From Acinetobacter sp. ANC 4862 (GTDB taxonomy: Bacteria > Pseudomonadota > Gammaproteobacteria > Pseudomonadales > Moraxellaceae): a DNA stretch of 64,000 bases. A program made the position numbers and the translations under genes. Positions within the stretch are counted from its first letter, which is position 1; every line of letters starts with the position of its first letter. The stretch is taken from positions 23,907 to 87,906 of the forward strand of contig NZ_SJXH01000011.1 in the NCBI RefSeq assembly GCF_004336635.1. The letters are read 5' to 3'. This document shows, piece after piece, positions 53,837 through 64,000 of the stretch. Under the pieces are notes generated by a model. That model had not been told where the DNA came from. It saw only the letters and a list, made by a program, of their open reading frames with translations, and ran no database searches.

Positions 53837-54529
53837 ATGCAATCACTCAAATTATTTTGCCTCATCCTTGGACTTGGCGCAGTCAGCTCTGCACAAGCCG
53901 ATTTCATTGGTGTTAAAGCCAGCATTGATTACTGGAACTACAGTGCAGATTTAAACAATCCTGCATCAGCCCTTCCACAACCACAACTTGAAGATGATCA
54001 CAGCATGTCATTTTCCGTGGCCGTAGAACACCCGGTACCCTTTTTGCCGAATGCAAAAATTAAACATAGCAATTTACAAGCTGAAAGTGATCAGAGTTTT
54101 GCAGGGGTGAAAAGCTATCAGGTCGATCTGGATTATTCAGACTTTATTCTGTATTACGAAATACTCGATAATGTTGTGTCTGCCGATGTTGGCTTCGGTG
54201 CCAAATTACTGGATGGCGATCTCCAACAGAACTTTACCCAGAATACTGAAATCAGTGAAACTTTACCGATGCTCTATGCAGAAGCAGGGGTAAAACTGCC
54301 CTTTACCGGTTTGAGTGCCAAAGCAGAAGCCAGTTTTGCCAAGTTAACCGATACACAAGTGACCGATGCTCAGCTAGAACTCAAATATAATTTTGTGGAT
54401 ACGGTACTGGTCGATGTCGGTGCTAAAGCCGGTTATCGCATTTTGGATATTCAGCTCGAAGAAGGTTCAAATCAGGAAGCGAAATTGAAATTCAAAGGAC
54501 CTTATATTGGTCTAGAAGCGCATTTCTAA
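53837..54529 (+). CDS. Outer-membrane beta-barrel protein (TIGR04219-like)
   Basis: This 230-residue protein has a signal peptide (MQSLKLFCLILGLGAVSSAQA) and a pattern of alternating residues and aromatic ends over about eight to ten strands, ending in a terminal phenylalanine (YIGLEAHF), the usual outer-membrane insertion signal. The beginning DFIGVKASIDYWNYSADLN is typical of the TIGR04219 family. Function is unknown. It stands alone, divergent from the aldehyde dehydrogenase gene. Confidence 0.85.
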   Translation: MQSLKLFCLILGLGAVSSAQADFIGVKASIDYWNYSADLNNPASALPQPQLEDDHSMSFSVAVEHPVPFLPNAKIKHSNLQAESDQSFAGVKSYQVDLDYSDFILYYEILDNVVSADVGFGAKLLDGDLQQNFTQNTEISETLPMLYAEAGVKLPFTGLSAKAEASFAKLTDTQVTDAQLELKYNFVDTVLVDVGAKAGYRILDIQLEEGSNQEAKLKFKGPYIGLEAHF

Positions 54530-54713
54530 AGCATTGTTGTACGCTTTAGCTTACATAAACTGCAGAAAACGCCAGCTGTTCAAGCCGTTTGATTCACCCT
54601 ATATTTAACTCATCAGGAAACAGGACGTTTCCCAAACTAAAAACAATAATAATCAGTTTGAGCATCAGGATGTGAGGTACGACAGGAGTTATACCTAAGT
54701 CACCAATACGAAG

Positions 54714-54741
54714 AAGCCCTATCAGGATGATGGGGCTTTTT
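54714..54741 (+). terminator. Terminator downstream of the beta-barrel gene
   Basis: AGCCCTATC-AGG-ATGATGGGGCT imperfect stem followed by TTTTTT. It is 185 bp after the stop codon, so a small transcript might lie between; I see no clear gene there. Confidence 0.65.
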
Positions 54742-54767
54742 TCATGCCTCAAATTCATCTCATACAG

Positions 54768-54792
54768 AAAAAAAGCCTCCCGAAGGAGGCTT
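54768..54792 (-). terminator. Terminator of the first aromatic-acid MFS gene
   Basis: AAGCCTCC-CGA-GGAGGCTT stem with a T-run on the minus strand. Confidence 0.9.
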
Positions 54793-54830
54793 AAGTTTTA
54801 CAAAAATCTATCTTGTGTAGATGAGCTGCT

Positions 54831-56192
54831 TTAAGAACCGATAGGTTGTGCAGATGTCTCAACTGTTGGTTCAGCTTTAATTTCACTCGTTTTTGCTGGA
54901 CGGATAAAGAATATGGCAAGTGCGCCAATAATTCCAGGAATAGCCACAGCGATAAAATTCCATTTATGCGGTAGTTCCATGCCCAAAAGCATACCGATCA
55001 CGATTGGACCTACAATCGCCCCGGTACGACCCACTGCCGATGCCCAGCCAATACCCGTTGAACGGACTGCAACCGGATAATACTGTGCAACATAACTGTA
55101 CAGTAAAATGCTGCTGCCAATTGAGGATGCACCTGCCAGACTCACCAGTAAATAAATAACAGGCTGTGGAGAATTGAAGCCTAATCCAACTAAAGAAAGT
55201 ACGCCTACAGTTAACATACTGATCAGAACGCGTTTAAAGTCAAAACGGTCAGCTAAAACCCCTCCACTGATTGTTCCAATCACTGCTCCAATATTCAATG
55301 CCAGTAAGAACATTAAGCTGCTGCCTAAAGAATAACCTGCTGCCATCATCAATTTTGGCAACCAGCTGCCTAATGCATAAAGCATTAATAAGCACATAAA
55401 GAATGCAAGCCAAAACAGGAATGTTCCTACAGCACGATTTTCAGTGAACAATTCTTTTACTGAAGTACTTCCGCTTTGATCAGTTACAGCTAAAACCAAT
55501 TGTGTATTTGCAGATACTTGCGCAGTCGGCTCAACTTTTTGTAAAAAATTACGCGCCTGATCTTGTTTGTTTGCTTTAACCAGAAATATTAAAGATTCAG
55601 GCAGGAATTTCCAGAACAATGGCACAAACAGTAAAGGAATCACCGCAATCTGGAACATGATTTGCCAGCCATAGTCTGCGGTAAACCATGTTCCGCACAA
55701 AGCTGCCATAATCCCGCCCATGGCATAGCCGCTGAACATGGTGGTCACTAAAGTACTGCGCACACGTTGCGGTGCATATTCTGCAGTTAAAGCCACCAGA
55801 TTTGGCAATACGCCACCAATGCCCAGACCTGCAACAAAACGTAATATTCCAAATTCTGTTGGATTCGTGGCAAATCCGCCTAAAAAAGTAAACAGGCTGA
55901 ACATTGAAACGCAAATTAAAATCACTTTTTTACGGCCAATTTTATCTGCCAGCATGCCAAAGCCCATTGCGCCAAACATCATGCCGGCCAAAGCGGTACT
56001 TGCCAACATGCCTGCCTGCACGGCACTCATGCCCCACTCTTGCATCAGTAAGGGCAAAACGACCCCATTAATGGCTAAGTCATAACCGTCAAATAAGACG
56101 ATAAACAGACACCAAAGCACAAGTTTCAAGTGAAATGACTTGAACTTGGCCTGATCCACTACAGCATTTACATTCATTATTGTTGCTGTCAT
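54831..56192 (-). CDS. MFS transporter, aromatic acid:H+ symporter family (copy 1)
   Basis: This 453-residue transporter of the AAHS family (PcaK, BenK, VanK, MucK relatives) takes up aromatic or dicarboxylic acids. The signature FDGYDLAINGVVLPLL in the first helix carries the conserved aspartates, and GMLADKIGRKKVI is motif A. LPESLIFL and QYYPVAVRSTGIGWASAVGRTGAIVGP fit the family. The start at 56192 has GGAGGTGAG upstream. A palindrome 91 bp upstream may be an operator. Its close paralogue lies at 58962. No catabolic genes are adjacent. Confidence 0.9.
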   Translation of the reverse strand: MTATIMNVNAVVDQAKFKSFHLKLVLWCLFIVLFDGYDLAINGVVLPLLMQEWGMSAVQAGMLASTALAGMMFGAMGFGMLADKIGRKKVILICVSMFSLFTFLGGFATNPTEFGILRFVAGLGIGGVLPNLVALTAEYAPQRVRSTLVTTMFSGYAMGGIMAALCGTWFTADYGWQIMFQIAVIPLLFVPLFWKFLPESLIFLVKANKQDQARNFLQKVEPTAQVSANTQLVLAVTDQSGSTSVKELFTENRAVGTFLFWLAFFMCLLMLYALGSWLPKLMMAAGYSLGSSLMFLLALNIGAVIGTISGGVLADRFDFKRVLISMLTVGVLSLVGLGFNSPQPVIYLLVSLAGASSIGSSILLYSYVAQYYPVAVRSTGIGWASAVGRTGAIVGPIVIGMLLGMELPHKWNFIAVAIPGIIGALAIFFIRPAKTSEIKAEPTVETSAQPIGS

Positions 56193-56282
56193 GAGTACTC
56201 ACCTCCAATTGTGAGACTTTATAATTTCAATCTACAATGGGTTTCTGGTGGAATTTTGTCCACAACTTGAAAGGCATAAACC

Positions 56283-56299
56283 CATACCTTGAAGGTATG
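56283..56299. promoter_or_regulatory. Perfect 17-bp palindrome upstream of the MFS gene
   Basis: CATACCTTGAAGGTATG has 8-bp arms about a central G. It lies 91 bp before the MFS start codon, a good place for a regulator, but could equally be a hairpin in the leader. Confidence 0.45.
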
Positions 56300-56563
56300 A
56301 AAAATCCTATTTGGAATAAAATGTCAGGACAATACGCGCTAAGAGTAGGACTTTTTGTTACACATTTTGCTGTGAACTATGGTTCACACTTATTTTATTG
56401 AGTAAAAACAATATTTTAAAAATTAAAAATTTTATACCCGACTAAAGATGATTTGATTGAAAGATTGTCAGAGTTTGCCGACTAAAATCCTAAAATGACA
56501 AGAACGGATGCTTTGAAATGCACCCTTAACTCCTAGGTAATATTAGAGAATGTTTATATGGGG

Positions 56564-56690
56564 TTGACATACTCCCCCCACTTTCGACTAGCTCAAGTGA
56601 GGGATTCTAAAAGCAGATGCTCTTAGGTGACTTCCTTACGGATTTCACTTGCTTTCTGCTTCTTCGGGCGACCTTTACCGCATCCACCCT
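56564..56690 (-). ncRNA. Predicted TnpB guide RNA (omega/reRNA)
   Basis: The 3' end of tnpB runs into GAATCCCTCACTTGAG and a hairpin with GTGGGGGGAG, then TATGTCAA. The guide would start at 56563 and read CCCCATATAAACATTCTCTA. The upstream limit is a guess. Confidence 0.5.
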
Positions 56691-57930
56691 CCACAGACAA
56701 AACGGTGTGTCCCACCGCCAATATATTGCGTGATGCGTTTAAATCCGCATTCGCAACATAACCACACGCAACACACTCAAATTTAGCTTGAGTTTGTCGA
56801 TTTTCTTTCGCTACATGAGCACATGAACTACACGTTTGACTTGTGTATTGTGGGTCTACTTTGATAAGTAAACCACCTCGCCACCGTTGCTTATACTCCA
56901 ACATATCAACAAGCATCGACCAGCCTTGATCCAGGATTGATTTGTTTAAACCTGACTTGGCTTTAACATTTTTTCCTTTTTTCTCAATTGTGCCTTTTGC
57001 TGATTTCGACATATTGGCTACTTTCAAGTCCTCAACGACAATCATTGCGTGGTTTTTGCTGAGCGTTGTGCTGACTTTATGTAAGTAGTCGTGTCGAATA
57101 TTGGCAATATGGTGATGTAGCTTATTGATCCTAAGATTCATCTTTTTCCAATTCTGACTAAACTTCTTTTTACGTTTTAGCTGACGCTGTAAACGAGCAA
57201 GTTTAGGTTGATTGGCTTTAAAGCTGTTTTTTGGGTTAAAAACCTCACCATTAGATGTGGTGACTAACTTCTTAATTCCTAAATCCACACCAATTGCAGA
57301 TTTGGATGGGTGAATTGGCGTTTCCGTGAGTTCTTTTTCAGTGCCAAATGAAATATACCACCGACCTGATACTTTACTGATTGTCACATTCTTGATTGTG
57401 CCTAGAATATCTTGTGACTTTCTAAACTTAACGATTCCTATGCCATTAGGAAGTTTGACTTTATTTCCATCAATGCGACAGTATTTGTGAAATTGAACCA
57501 AACGAATTGAATCATAGCCATCTGATTTTTTCTTAAATCTAGGCATGAGGGGGCGTAATTGAATTTCAGAACCATCAGTGAGTTTGAAGAATTTAGGTTT
57601 TTTAGGTTTGCGCTTTTTTTCTTTTAATTTAGCGTGTTCTTTAGGATCAAAGAATTTAGCCCAAGCAGAAGCGAGATCACGGATTTTTTGCTGTAAAGAA
57701 ACAGCATTCGAGTTTGATTCTAAAAAAGCATATTCAGGAATCTTTTTAAGCCCCGTGATTTTATTAACCAAATTTGTTGCACTAATAAACTCATTTCGGG
57801 CAAACATTTCAAATGACACAGACAATATTTGATTCCAAACAAAACGTGCAGAACTGACAAGATTGTTTAAAACAACCTCTTGTTCCGTATTAGGCTCAAG
57901 CCTAAATTTATACGCTTTGTTAATCTTCAT
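56623..57930 (-). CDS. tnpB: TnpB, RNA-guided nuclease of IS200/IS605 family
   Basis: This 435-residue TnpB has a complete catalytic set: Asp216 in GVDLGIKK, Glu300 in IVVEDLKV and Asp396 in NADLNASRNI. A zinc ribbon uses Cys367, Cys370, Cys386 and Cys389. The N-terminus MKINKAYKFRLEPNTEQE is the canonical start, so 57930 is firm. A basic insert (KLKEKKRKPKKPK, residues about 101-113) lies between the N-terminal helix-turn-helix and the RuvC part. Cleavage activity with an RNA guide is known for the family and inferred here. Confidence 0.92.
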   Translation of the reverse strand: MKINKAYKFRLEPNTEQEVVLNNLVSSARFVWNQILSVSFEMFARNEFISATNLVNKITGLKKIPEYAFLESNSNAVSLQQKIRDLASAWAKFFDPKEHAKLKEKKRKPKKPKFFKLTDGSEIQLRPLMPRFKKKSDGYDSIRLVQFHKYCRIDGNKVKLPNGIGIVKFRKSQDILGTIKNVTISKVSGRWYISFGTEKELTETPIHPSKSAIGVDLGIKKLVTTSNGEVFNPKNSFKANQPKLARLQRQLKRKKKFSQNWKKMNLRINKLHHHIANIRHDYLHKVSTTLSKNHAMIVVEDLKVANMSKSAKGTIEKKGKNVKAKSGLNKSILDQGWSMLVDMLEYKQRWRGGLLIKVDPQYTSQTCSSCAHVAKENRQTQAKFECVACGYVANADLNASRNILAVGHTVLSVEGGCGKGRPKKQKASEIRKEVT

Positions 57931-58010
57931 TTAAACCTAAGTTATTGAAATGCATTGACTTATAATATTTAACTATATCATATTAGAGTTGGATACACTA
58001 ATAAAAAGTC

Positions 58011-58056
58011 GTGAAATTCACCTCCACCCTGACTGTCGGGTGGAGGTGAATTTCAC
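58011..58056. repeat. Perfect 19-bp inverted repeat with 8-nt loop
   Basis: GTGAAATTCACCTCCACCC at 58011-58029 is matched exactly by its reverse complement at 58038-58056, with loop TGACTGTC. It lies 81 bp upstream of tnpB. It could be the left-end hairpin recognised by a TnpA transposase in trans, or an old terminator. Confidence 0.8.
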
Positions 58057-58270
58057 TTTAAGATAAATTTCATATTCTAAATATAGCTAATTACTTAATT
58101 TAGCAGTACACCAAAAACATTATAAAATGGTATTTTACAAAAATATTTACGTTCTACAGCCTTTAGAATTTAGCTATACATCAGGAAGCGCTATTTTTAT
58201 CAAAGCAAAAACAGCAATAAAATTTGAGAGAATGAAGTACGATCGAAGTGATACCGAAGCAACTGATATA

Positions 58271-58299
58271 AAAAAACCCTATCAATCTAGGGCTTTTTT
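58271..58299. terminator. Bidirectional terminator after the ankyrin gene
   Basis: AAAACCCTA and TAGGGCTTTT pair around TCAATC with A/T runs on both sides. Confidence 0.8.
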
Positions 58300-58316
58300 A
58301 TTAATTTATTAAATTA

Positions 58317-58640
58317 TTAATGTAGGCTTTCCAAGCTTTTTAGGTAGGCAACAACTTCTTGATTTCCCGCCATTTCTGCAAGTTCCAAGGCAGTATATGT
58401 ACTACGATGATCAATATCCGCGCCTTTGCTGACCAAGAGTTTGACCACTTCCAGATGATCATTTTCAGCTGCTGCTTGTAAAGCACTATAACCCTCATCA
58501 TCGGTAGAATTAGGGTCAATGCCTTGCTTTAATGTTTCACTCACCTGTTCAAGATCACCAAGTGAAGCCCAGTACACAAGTTCAGGAAGATGCAGTTCTT
58601 CGTCATCTTCAGGAATTGGGGAGAATGAGTTGAGTTTCAT
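58317..58640 (-). CDS. Small ankyrin-repeat protein
   Basis: This 107-residue protein consists of about three ankyrin repeats (LPELVYWASLGDLEQVSETLKQG, EGYSALQAAAENDHLEVVKLLVSKGADID and the partial last one with YTALELAEMAGNQEVVAYL). There is no signal peptide, so it probably acts in the cytoplasm by binding another protein. Alone between MFS genes, it has its own terminator. The partner is unknown. A ribosome site (GGAGA) precedes its ATG. Confidence 0.85.
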   Translation of the reverse strand: MKLNSFSPIPEDDEELHLPELVYWASLGDLEQVSETLKQGIDPNSTDDEGYSALQAAAENDHLEVVKLLVSKGADIDHRSTYTALELAEMAGNQEVVAYLKSLESLH

Positions 58641-58961
58641 AAGAATCTCCTAGTTATTATTAAACTTTAAGAAGTGACAGTAAAATTACCATCTGCTAAT
58701 CCTACTATAATTTTAACTGACACATGCTCAGTAGAAGCACTGAGAATCTATACACCTGTAAAATCTTTAGTTCTAATCACTGTAAAATACAAAGATAATA
58801 GGGATTTAATAAGATTAATTTCTCCTACCATCGATTGTGCAAAATTTTCCAACTCTTTATTACTTCCCCATGGATTATCTGCATGAAGATATTTACCTAA
58901 TTTGTCATATAATGTAATAAAAAAGCCCCCTTTCGGAGGCTTCTTTTTCAAACTTAATCTT
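58641..58961. other. Gene-free gap between ankyrin and MFS genes
   Basis: This gap of 321 bp holds the promoter region of the ankyrin gene and, at 58921-58948, the terminator of the second MFS gene. I see no further gene in it. Confidence 0.6.
58921..58948 (-). terminator. Terminator of the second aromatic-acid MFS gene
   Basis: AAGCCCCC-TTTC-GGAGGCTT stem with T-runs on the minus strand. Confidence 0.8.
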
Positions 58962-60311
58962 TTAAGCTTTAGAAACTGCTGGCTCAGTTGAACCAATCTT
59001 TTCAGATTCATCTTCACTCATAATCAATGCAACCGCAATCGCAGTAATCAGTACCGGTAAACCTACTGCCATAAAGTTAAAGTGCGCAGGTAAGTTCATA
59101 CCCAGTAAACCACCAATTAAAATTGGACCTACAATCGCGCCCATACGACCAATCGCAGAAGACCAACCAATCCCCGTCGAACGTACAGCAAGTGGGTAGT
59201 ATTGAGCTACATAGCTATATAGAAGCATTTGCGAGCCAATTGAAGCTGCACCTGCCAAGAACACCAAAATGTACAGAAGGAATTGATTCGATTGGAAGCC
59301 CATTAAGCTCATCACAATCGCACCCATAATCCCAAGCGACATCAGTACTGGTTTCAAGTGGAAACGATCCGCCAAGATACCACCACCAACGATACCCACA
59401 ACCGCACCGACATTCATCACCATCATGAACATTAGACTGTTATCCATCGAGTAACCAGCCGCCATCATCAGCTTAGGCAACCAGCTACTTAACGCATACA
59501 TCGTCAGTAAGCAGGTAAAGAATGCAAGCCAGAACAACAATGTATTGGTTGCACGTCCACGACGGAACAAGCTCACTACGTTTGCAGCTTCAGGCACACT
59601 TTCTTGTGGCAAAGTAAAAATCGTGGATTCCGTAACTTTAAGTGAAGGCTCAAGACGACGCACGATCGCACGTGCATTTTCCTGTTTGTTTTGCTTCACC
59701 ATAAACGCTAAAGATTCAGGTAAGAATTTCCAAATAAGCGGAAGTAAAAATAAAGGAATGCCCGCAATAAAGAACATTACCTGCCAACCATAAGTTGGAG
59801 TAAACCATGAACCCAACAGTGCAGCCATTACACCACCCACGGCATAACCACTAAACATGGTTGTAACCAGCGTACTACGCATCTTTTGCGGTGCATATTC
59901 AGAGGTTAAAGCCACAAGGTTTGGCATCACACCGCCAATCCCTAGACCTGCCAAGAAACGTAAAATACCAAATTCAGTCGGATTCGATGCAAAACCACCT
60001 GCAAAAGTTAATCCGCTAAAGAGCACAATACAAATCATGATTACTTTTTTACGACCAATTTTGTCTGCCAATGATCCAAAGAACATTGCGCCAAACATCA
60101 TGCCCGCAAGTGCCGTACTGGCTAACATGCCTGCTTGAACGGCACTCAAGCCCCAATCATTCATCAGCAATGGTAAAGTCACGCCATTAATTGCTAGATC
60201 ATAGCCATCAAATAGGATAATGAGTAAACACCAAGCAACTACATTGAAGTGGAAAGGCGTAAATTTCGCATTATCGACTACAGAATTTACATCTATTTTT
60301 TCCGTTGTCAT
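58962..60311 (-). CDS. MFS transporter, aromatic acid:H+ symporter family (copy 2)
   Basis: This 449-residue AAHS-family transporter is a paralogue of the one at 54831. The same signature motifs occur (FDGYDLAINGVTLPLL, GSLADKIGRKKVI, LPESLAFMV, QYYPLAVRSTGIGWSSAIGRMGAIVGP). I chose the ATG at 60311 because GGGAGA lies about 9 nt upstream; an ATG at 60320 sits directly on that site. The two copies are diverged, so the duplication is not recent. Substrate is unknown. Confidence 0.9.
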   Translation of the reverse strand: MTTEKIDVNSVVDNAKFTPFHFNVVAWCLLIILFDGYDLAINGVTLPLLMNDWGLSAVQAGMLASTALAGMMFGAMFFGSLADKIGRKKVIMICIVLFSGLTFAGGFASNPTEFGILRFLAGLGIGGVMPNLVALTSEYAPQKMRSTLVTTMFSGYAVGGVMAALLGSWFTPTYGWQVMFFIAGIPLFLLPLIWKFLPESLAFMVKQNKQENARAIVRRLEPSLKVTESTIFTLPQESVPEAANVVSLFRRGRATNTLLFWLAFFTCLLTMYALSSWLPKLMMAAGYSMDNSLMFMMVMNVGAVVGIVGGGILADRFHLKPVLMSLGIMGAIVMSLMGFQSNQFLLYILVFLAGAASIGSQMLLYSYVAQYYPLAVRSTGIGWSSAIGRMGAIVGPILIGGLLGMNLPAHFNFMAVGLPVLITAIAVALIMSEDESEKIGSTEPAVSKA

Positions 60312-60762
60312 CGTTCTCATCTCCCATGAGTACTTGTCCATACTTAATAAAGATTATTAAGTTAAATTTCATTTATGTATTAATATACTGACAACACAAT
60401 ACATGCTCAATAAGACTAAAGAATATGAGTATTTCTTTATAAAATGCATTCTATCTTATTGTATTGAAATAACTAATTTTATATACAAATGAATAAATGT
60501 TCGTTATTTACTACCGTGATATTCGACTAATTGATTAATTTTGACTTTAATCGTTTTATTTTTATTAACATATTCTAAGTAATAATATAATTTAAGATTA
60601 TAATAATCGCAATTCATGTTCAGTGCGTCTTGACCTATTTTAGTTTATTTTTCAATCAAATTTATTTGAAATTTCTCGTAATAAATTCTAAAAATATTTA
60701 TCTAATATGATGCTCAGCAAAATCCGACTAAAATAAAACGCATTGGCTTTTTTATAAGCATA
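60312..60762. other. AT-rich gap upstream of the MFS gene
   Basis: This 450-bp, very AT-rich stretch has no gene. It should hold the promoter of the second MFS gene and lies downstream of the rRNA operon terminator. Confidence 0.55.
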
Positions 60763-60799
60763 AAAAAATCCCCCTGCTCTTATGAGTCAGGGGGATTTT
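60763..60799 (-). terminator. rRNA operon terminator
   Basis: AATCCCCCTG and CAGGGGGATT form a strong stem with T-run on the minus strand, 12 bp after the 5S gene. Confidence 0.9.
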
Positions 60800-60810
60800 A
60801 GAATTAATGA

Positions 60811-60925
60811 GCTGGCGATGACTTACTCTCACATGGGTAACCCCACACTACCATCAGCGCAAAGAGGTTTCACTTCTGAGTTCGGGAAGGGATCAGGTGG
60901 TTCACTCTTGCTATTGTCGCCAGCA
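60811..60925 (-). rRNA. rrf: 5S ribosomal RNA
   Basis: The minus strand from 60925 begins TGCTGGCGACAATAGC and ends in GTAAGTCATCGCCAGC, which pair as helix I. The internal CCGAACTCAGAAGTGAAAC is the conserved 5S core. The length is about 115 nt. It is the last gene of the operon before the terminator. Confidence 0.95.
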
Positions 60926-61084
60926 CAACTGTTTATGGATACTCGCTTAGTCTTACGTTTGTGCTAAGGTTTTTCCAAATCTTTACAGATTGGGCTGTTT
61001 GAGTTGCTATTGTCTAACTAACGCTTCACTAAATCAAGTTTTTTGTATCGATTCAATCGAACCATACAACTGTTTGGGTGTTGT
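60926..61084 (-). other. 23S-5S internal spacer
   Basis: The spacer is about 159 bp. It contains the 3' strand of the 23S processing stem (GTTGTATAGTC at its 23S-proximal edge). I see no tRNA in it. Confidence 0.7.
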
Positions 61085-63981
<2,897 letters not shown>

Positions 63982-64000
63982 ATACAACCCCAAACAGTCG

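Larger units (their letters stand above)
56564..58056 (-). mobile_element. IS1341-type (tnpB-only) element between the MFS genes
   Basis: The right end on the minus strand is a GC-rich hairpin followed by AGTATGTCAA, finishing at 56564, the same ending as the dapB-side element. Inside lies one tnpB. The left limit is set at the perfect inverted repeat 58011-58056, which may be the left-end hairpin; the exact left end is not fixed. No tnpA is present. Confidence 0.7.

Noticed and set aside
58127..58312. Open frame of 61 codons before the ankyrin gene
   Set aside because: It reads through the terminator at 58271-58299 and has no recognisable product.

Overview
The window is chromosomal DNA from an Acinetobacter species. 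The genus is supported by a K-type capsule locus with the wza-wzb-wzc genes beside fkpA, by an IS30-family element of exactly 1087 bp that matches ISAba125 in size and target-site behaviour, and by the AT-rich coding style and rRNA sequence. I cannot name the species; the fkpA side (second FKBP, dienelactone hydrolase, HIT, mutY) is not the arrangement I remember for A. baumannii.

Bases 1-14024 hold one side of the capsule locus. Reading leftward are tviB, tviC, wzx, two hexapeptide acyltransferases and two family-4 glycosyltransferases; the last glycosyltransferase is cut by the window start. Several neighbours are joined by ATGA overlaps. Reading rightward are wza, wzb and wzc, then fkpA and a second FKBP isomerase. 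The insertion sequence sits between the two divergent arms, in the regulatory region, and carries a 3-bp target duplication. TviB and TviC predict a UDP-GalNAcA precursor, and the acyltransferases predict an O- or N-acylated glycan.

Bases 14383-28829 are housekeeping genes: dienelactone hydrolase, HIT protein, mutY, M23 lipoprotein, tag, alcohol dehydrogenase, a LysR regulator divergent from dkgB and an MFS exporter, a START-domain protein, dapB and dnaJ. Two IS200/IS605-type elements interrupt them: a tnpA/tnpB element after mutY whose tnpA is decayed, and a tnpB-only element between dapB and dnaJ.

Bases 28937-54529 hold an RND efflux pump with a divergent TetR regulator and palindromic operator, ppc, a RutG-like permease, a LysR/TSUP pair, an orphan predicted peptidoglycan amidase, a chorismate mutase overlapping a DsbA-like protein, two unlike dihydroxyacid dehydratases, fmt-rsmB, a MetP/MetS-type transporter with its 36-residue small subunit, an aldehyde dehydrogenase and an outer-membrane beta-barrel protein.

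Bases 54831-60311 hold two paralogous aromatic-acid MFS transporters, separated by a third tnpB element and a small ankyrin protein. The right end is an rRNA operon on the minus strand: terminator, 5S and a complete 23S; the 16S lies beyond the window.

The most unusual content is the set of three unrelated TnpB genes (RNA-guided nucleases of the IS200/IS605 group), none with a working transposase. One lacks the usual RuvC-II glutamate. For each, the right end and therefore the likely guide can be read from the sequence. Other points are a hexanucleotide repeat encoding the Wzc tyrosine tail, a 96-bp inverted-repeat element inside the dead tnpA, and the orphan amidase without signal peptide or visible immunity gene.
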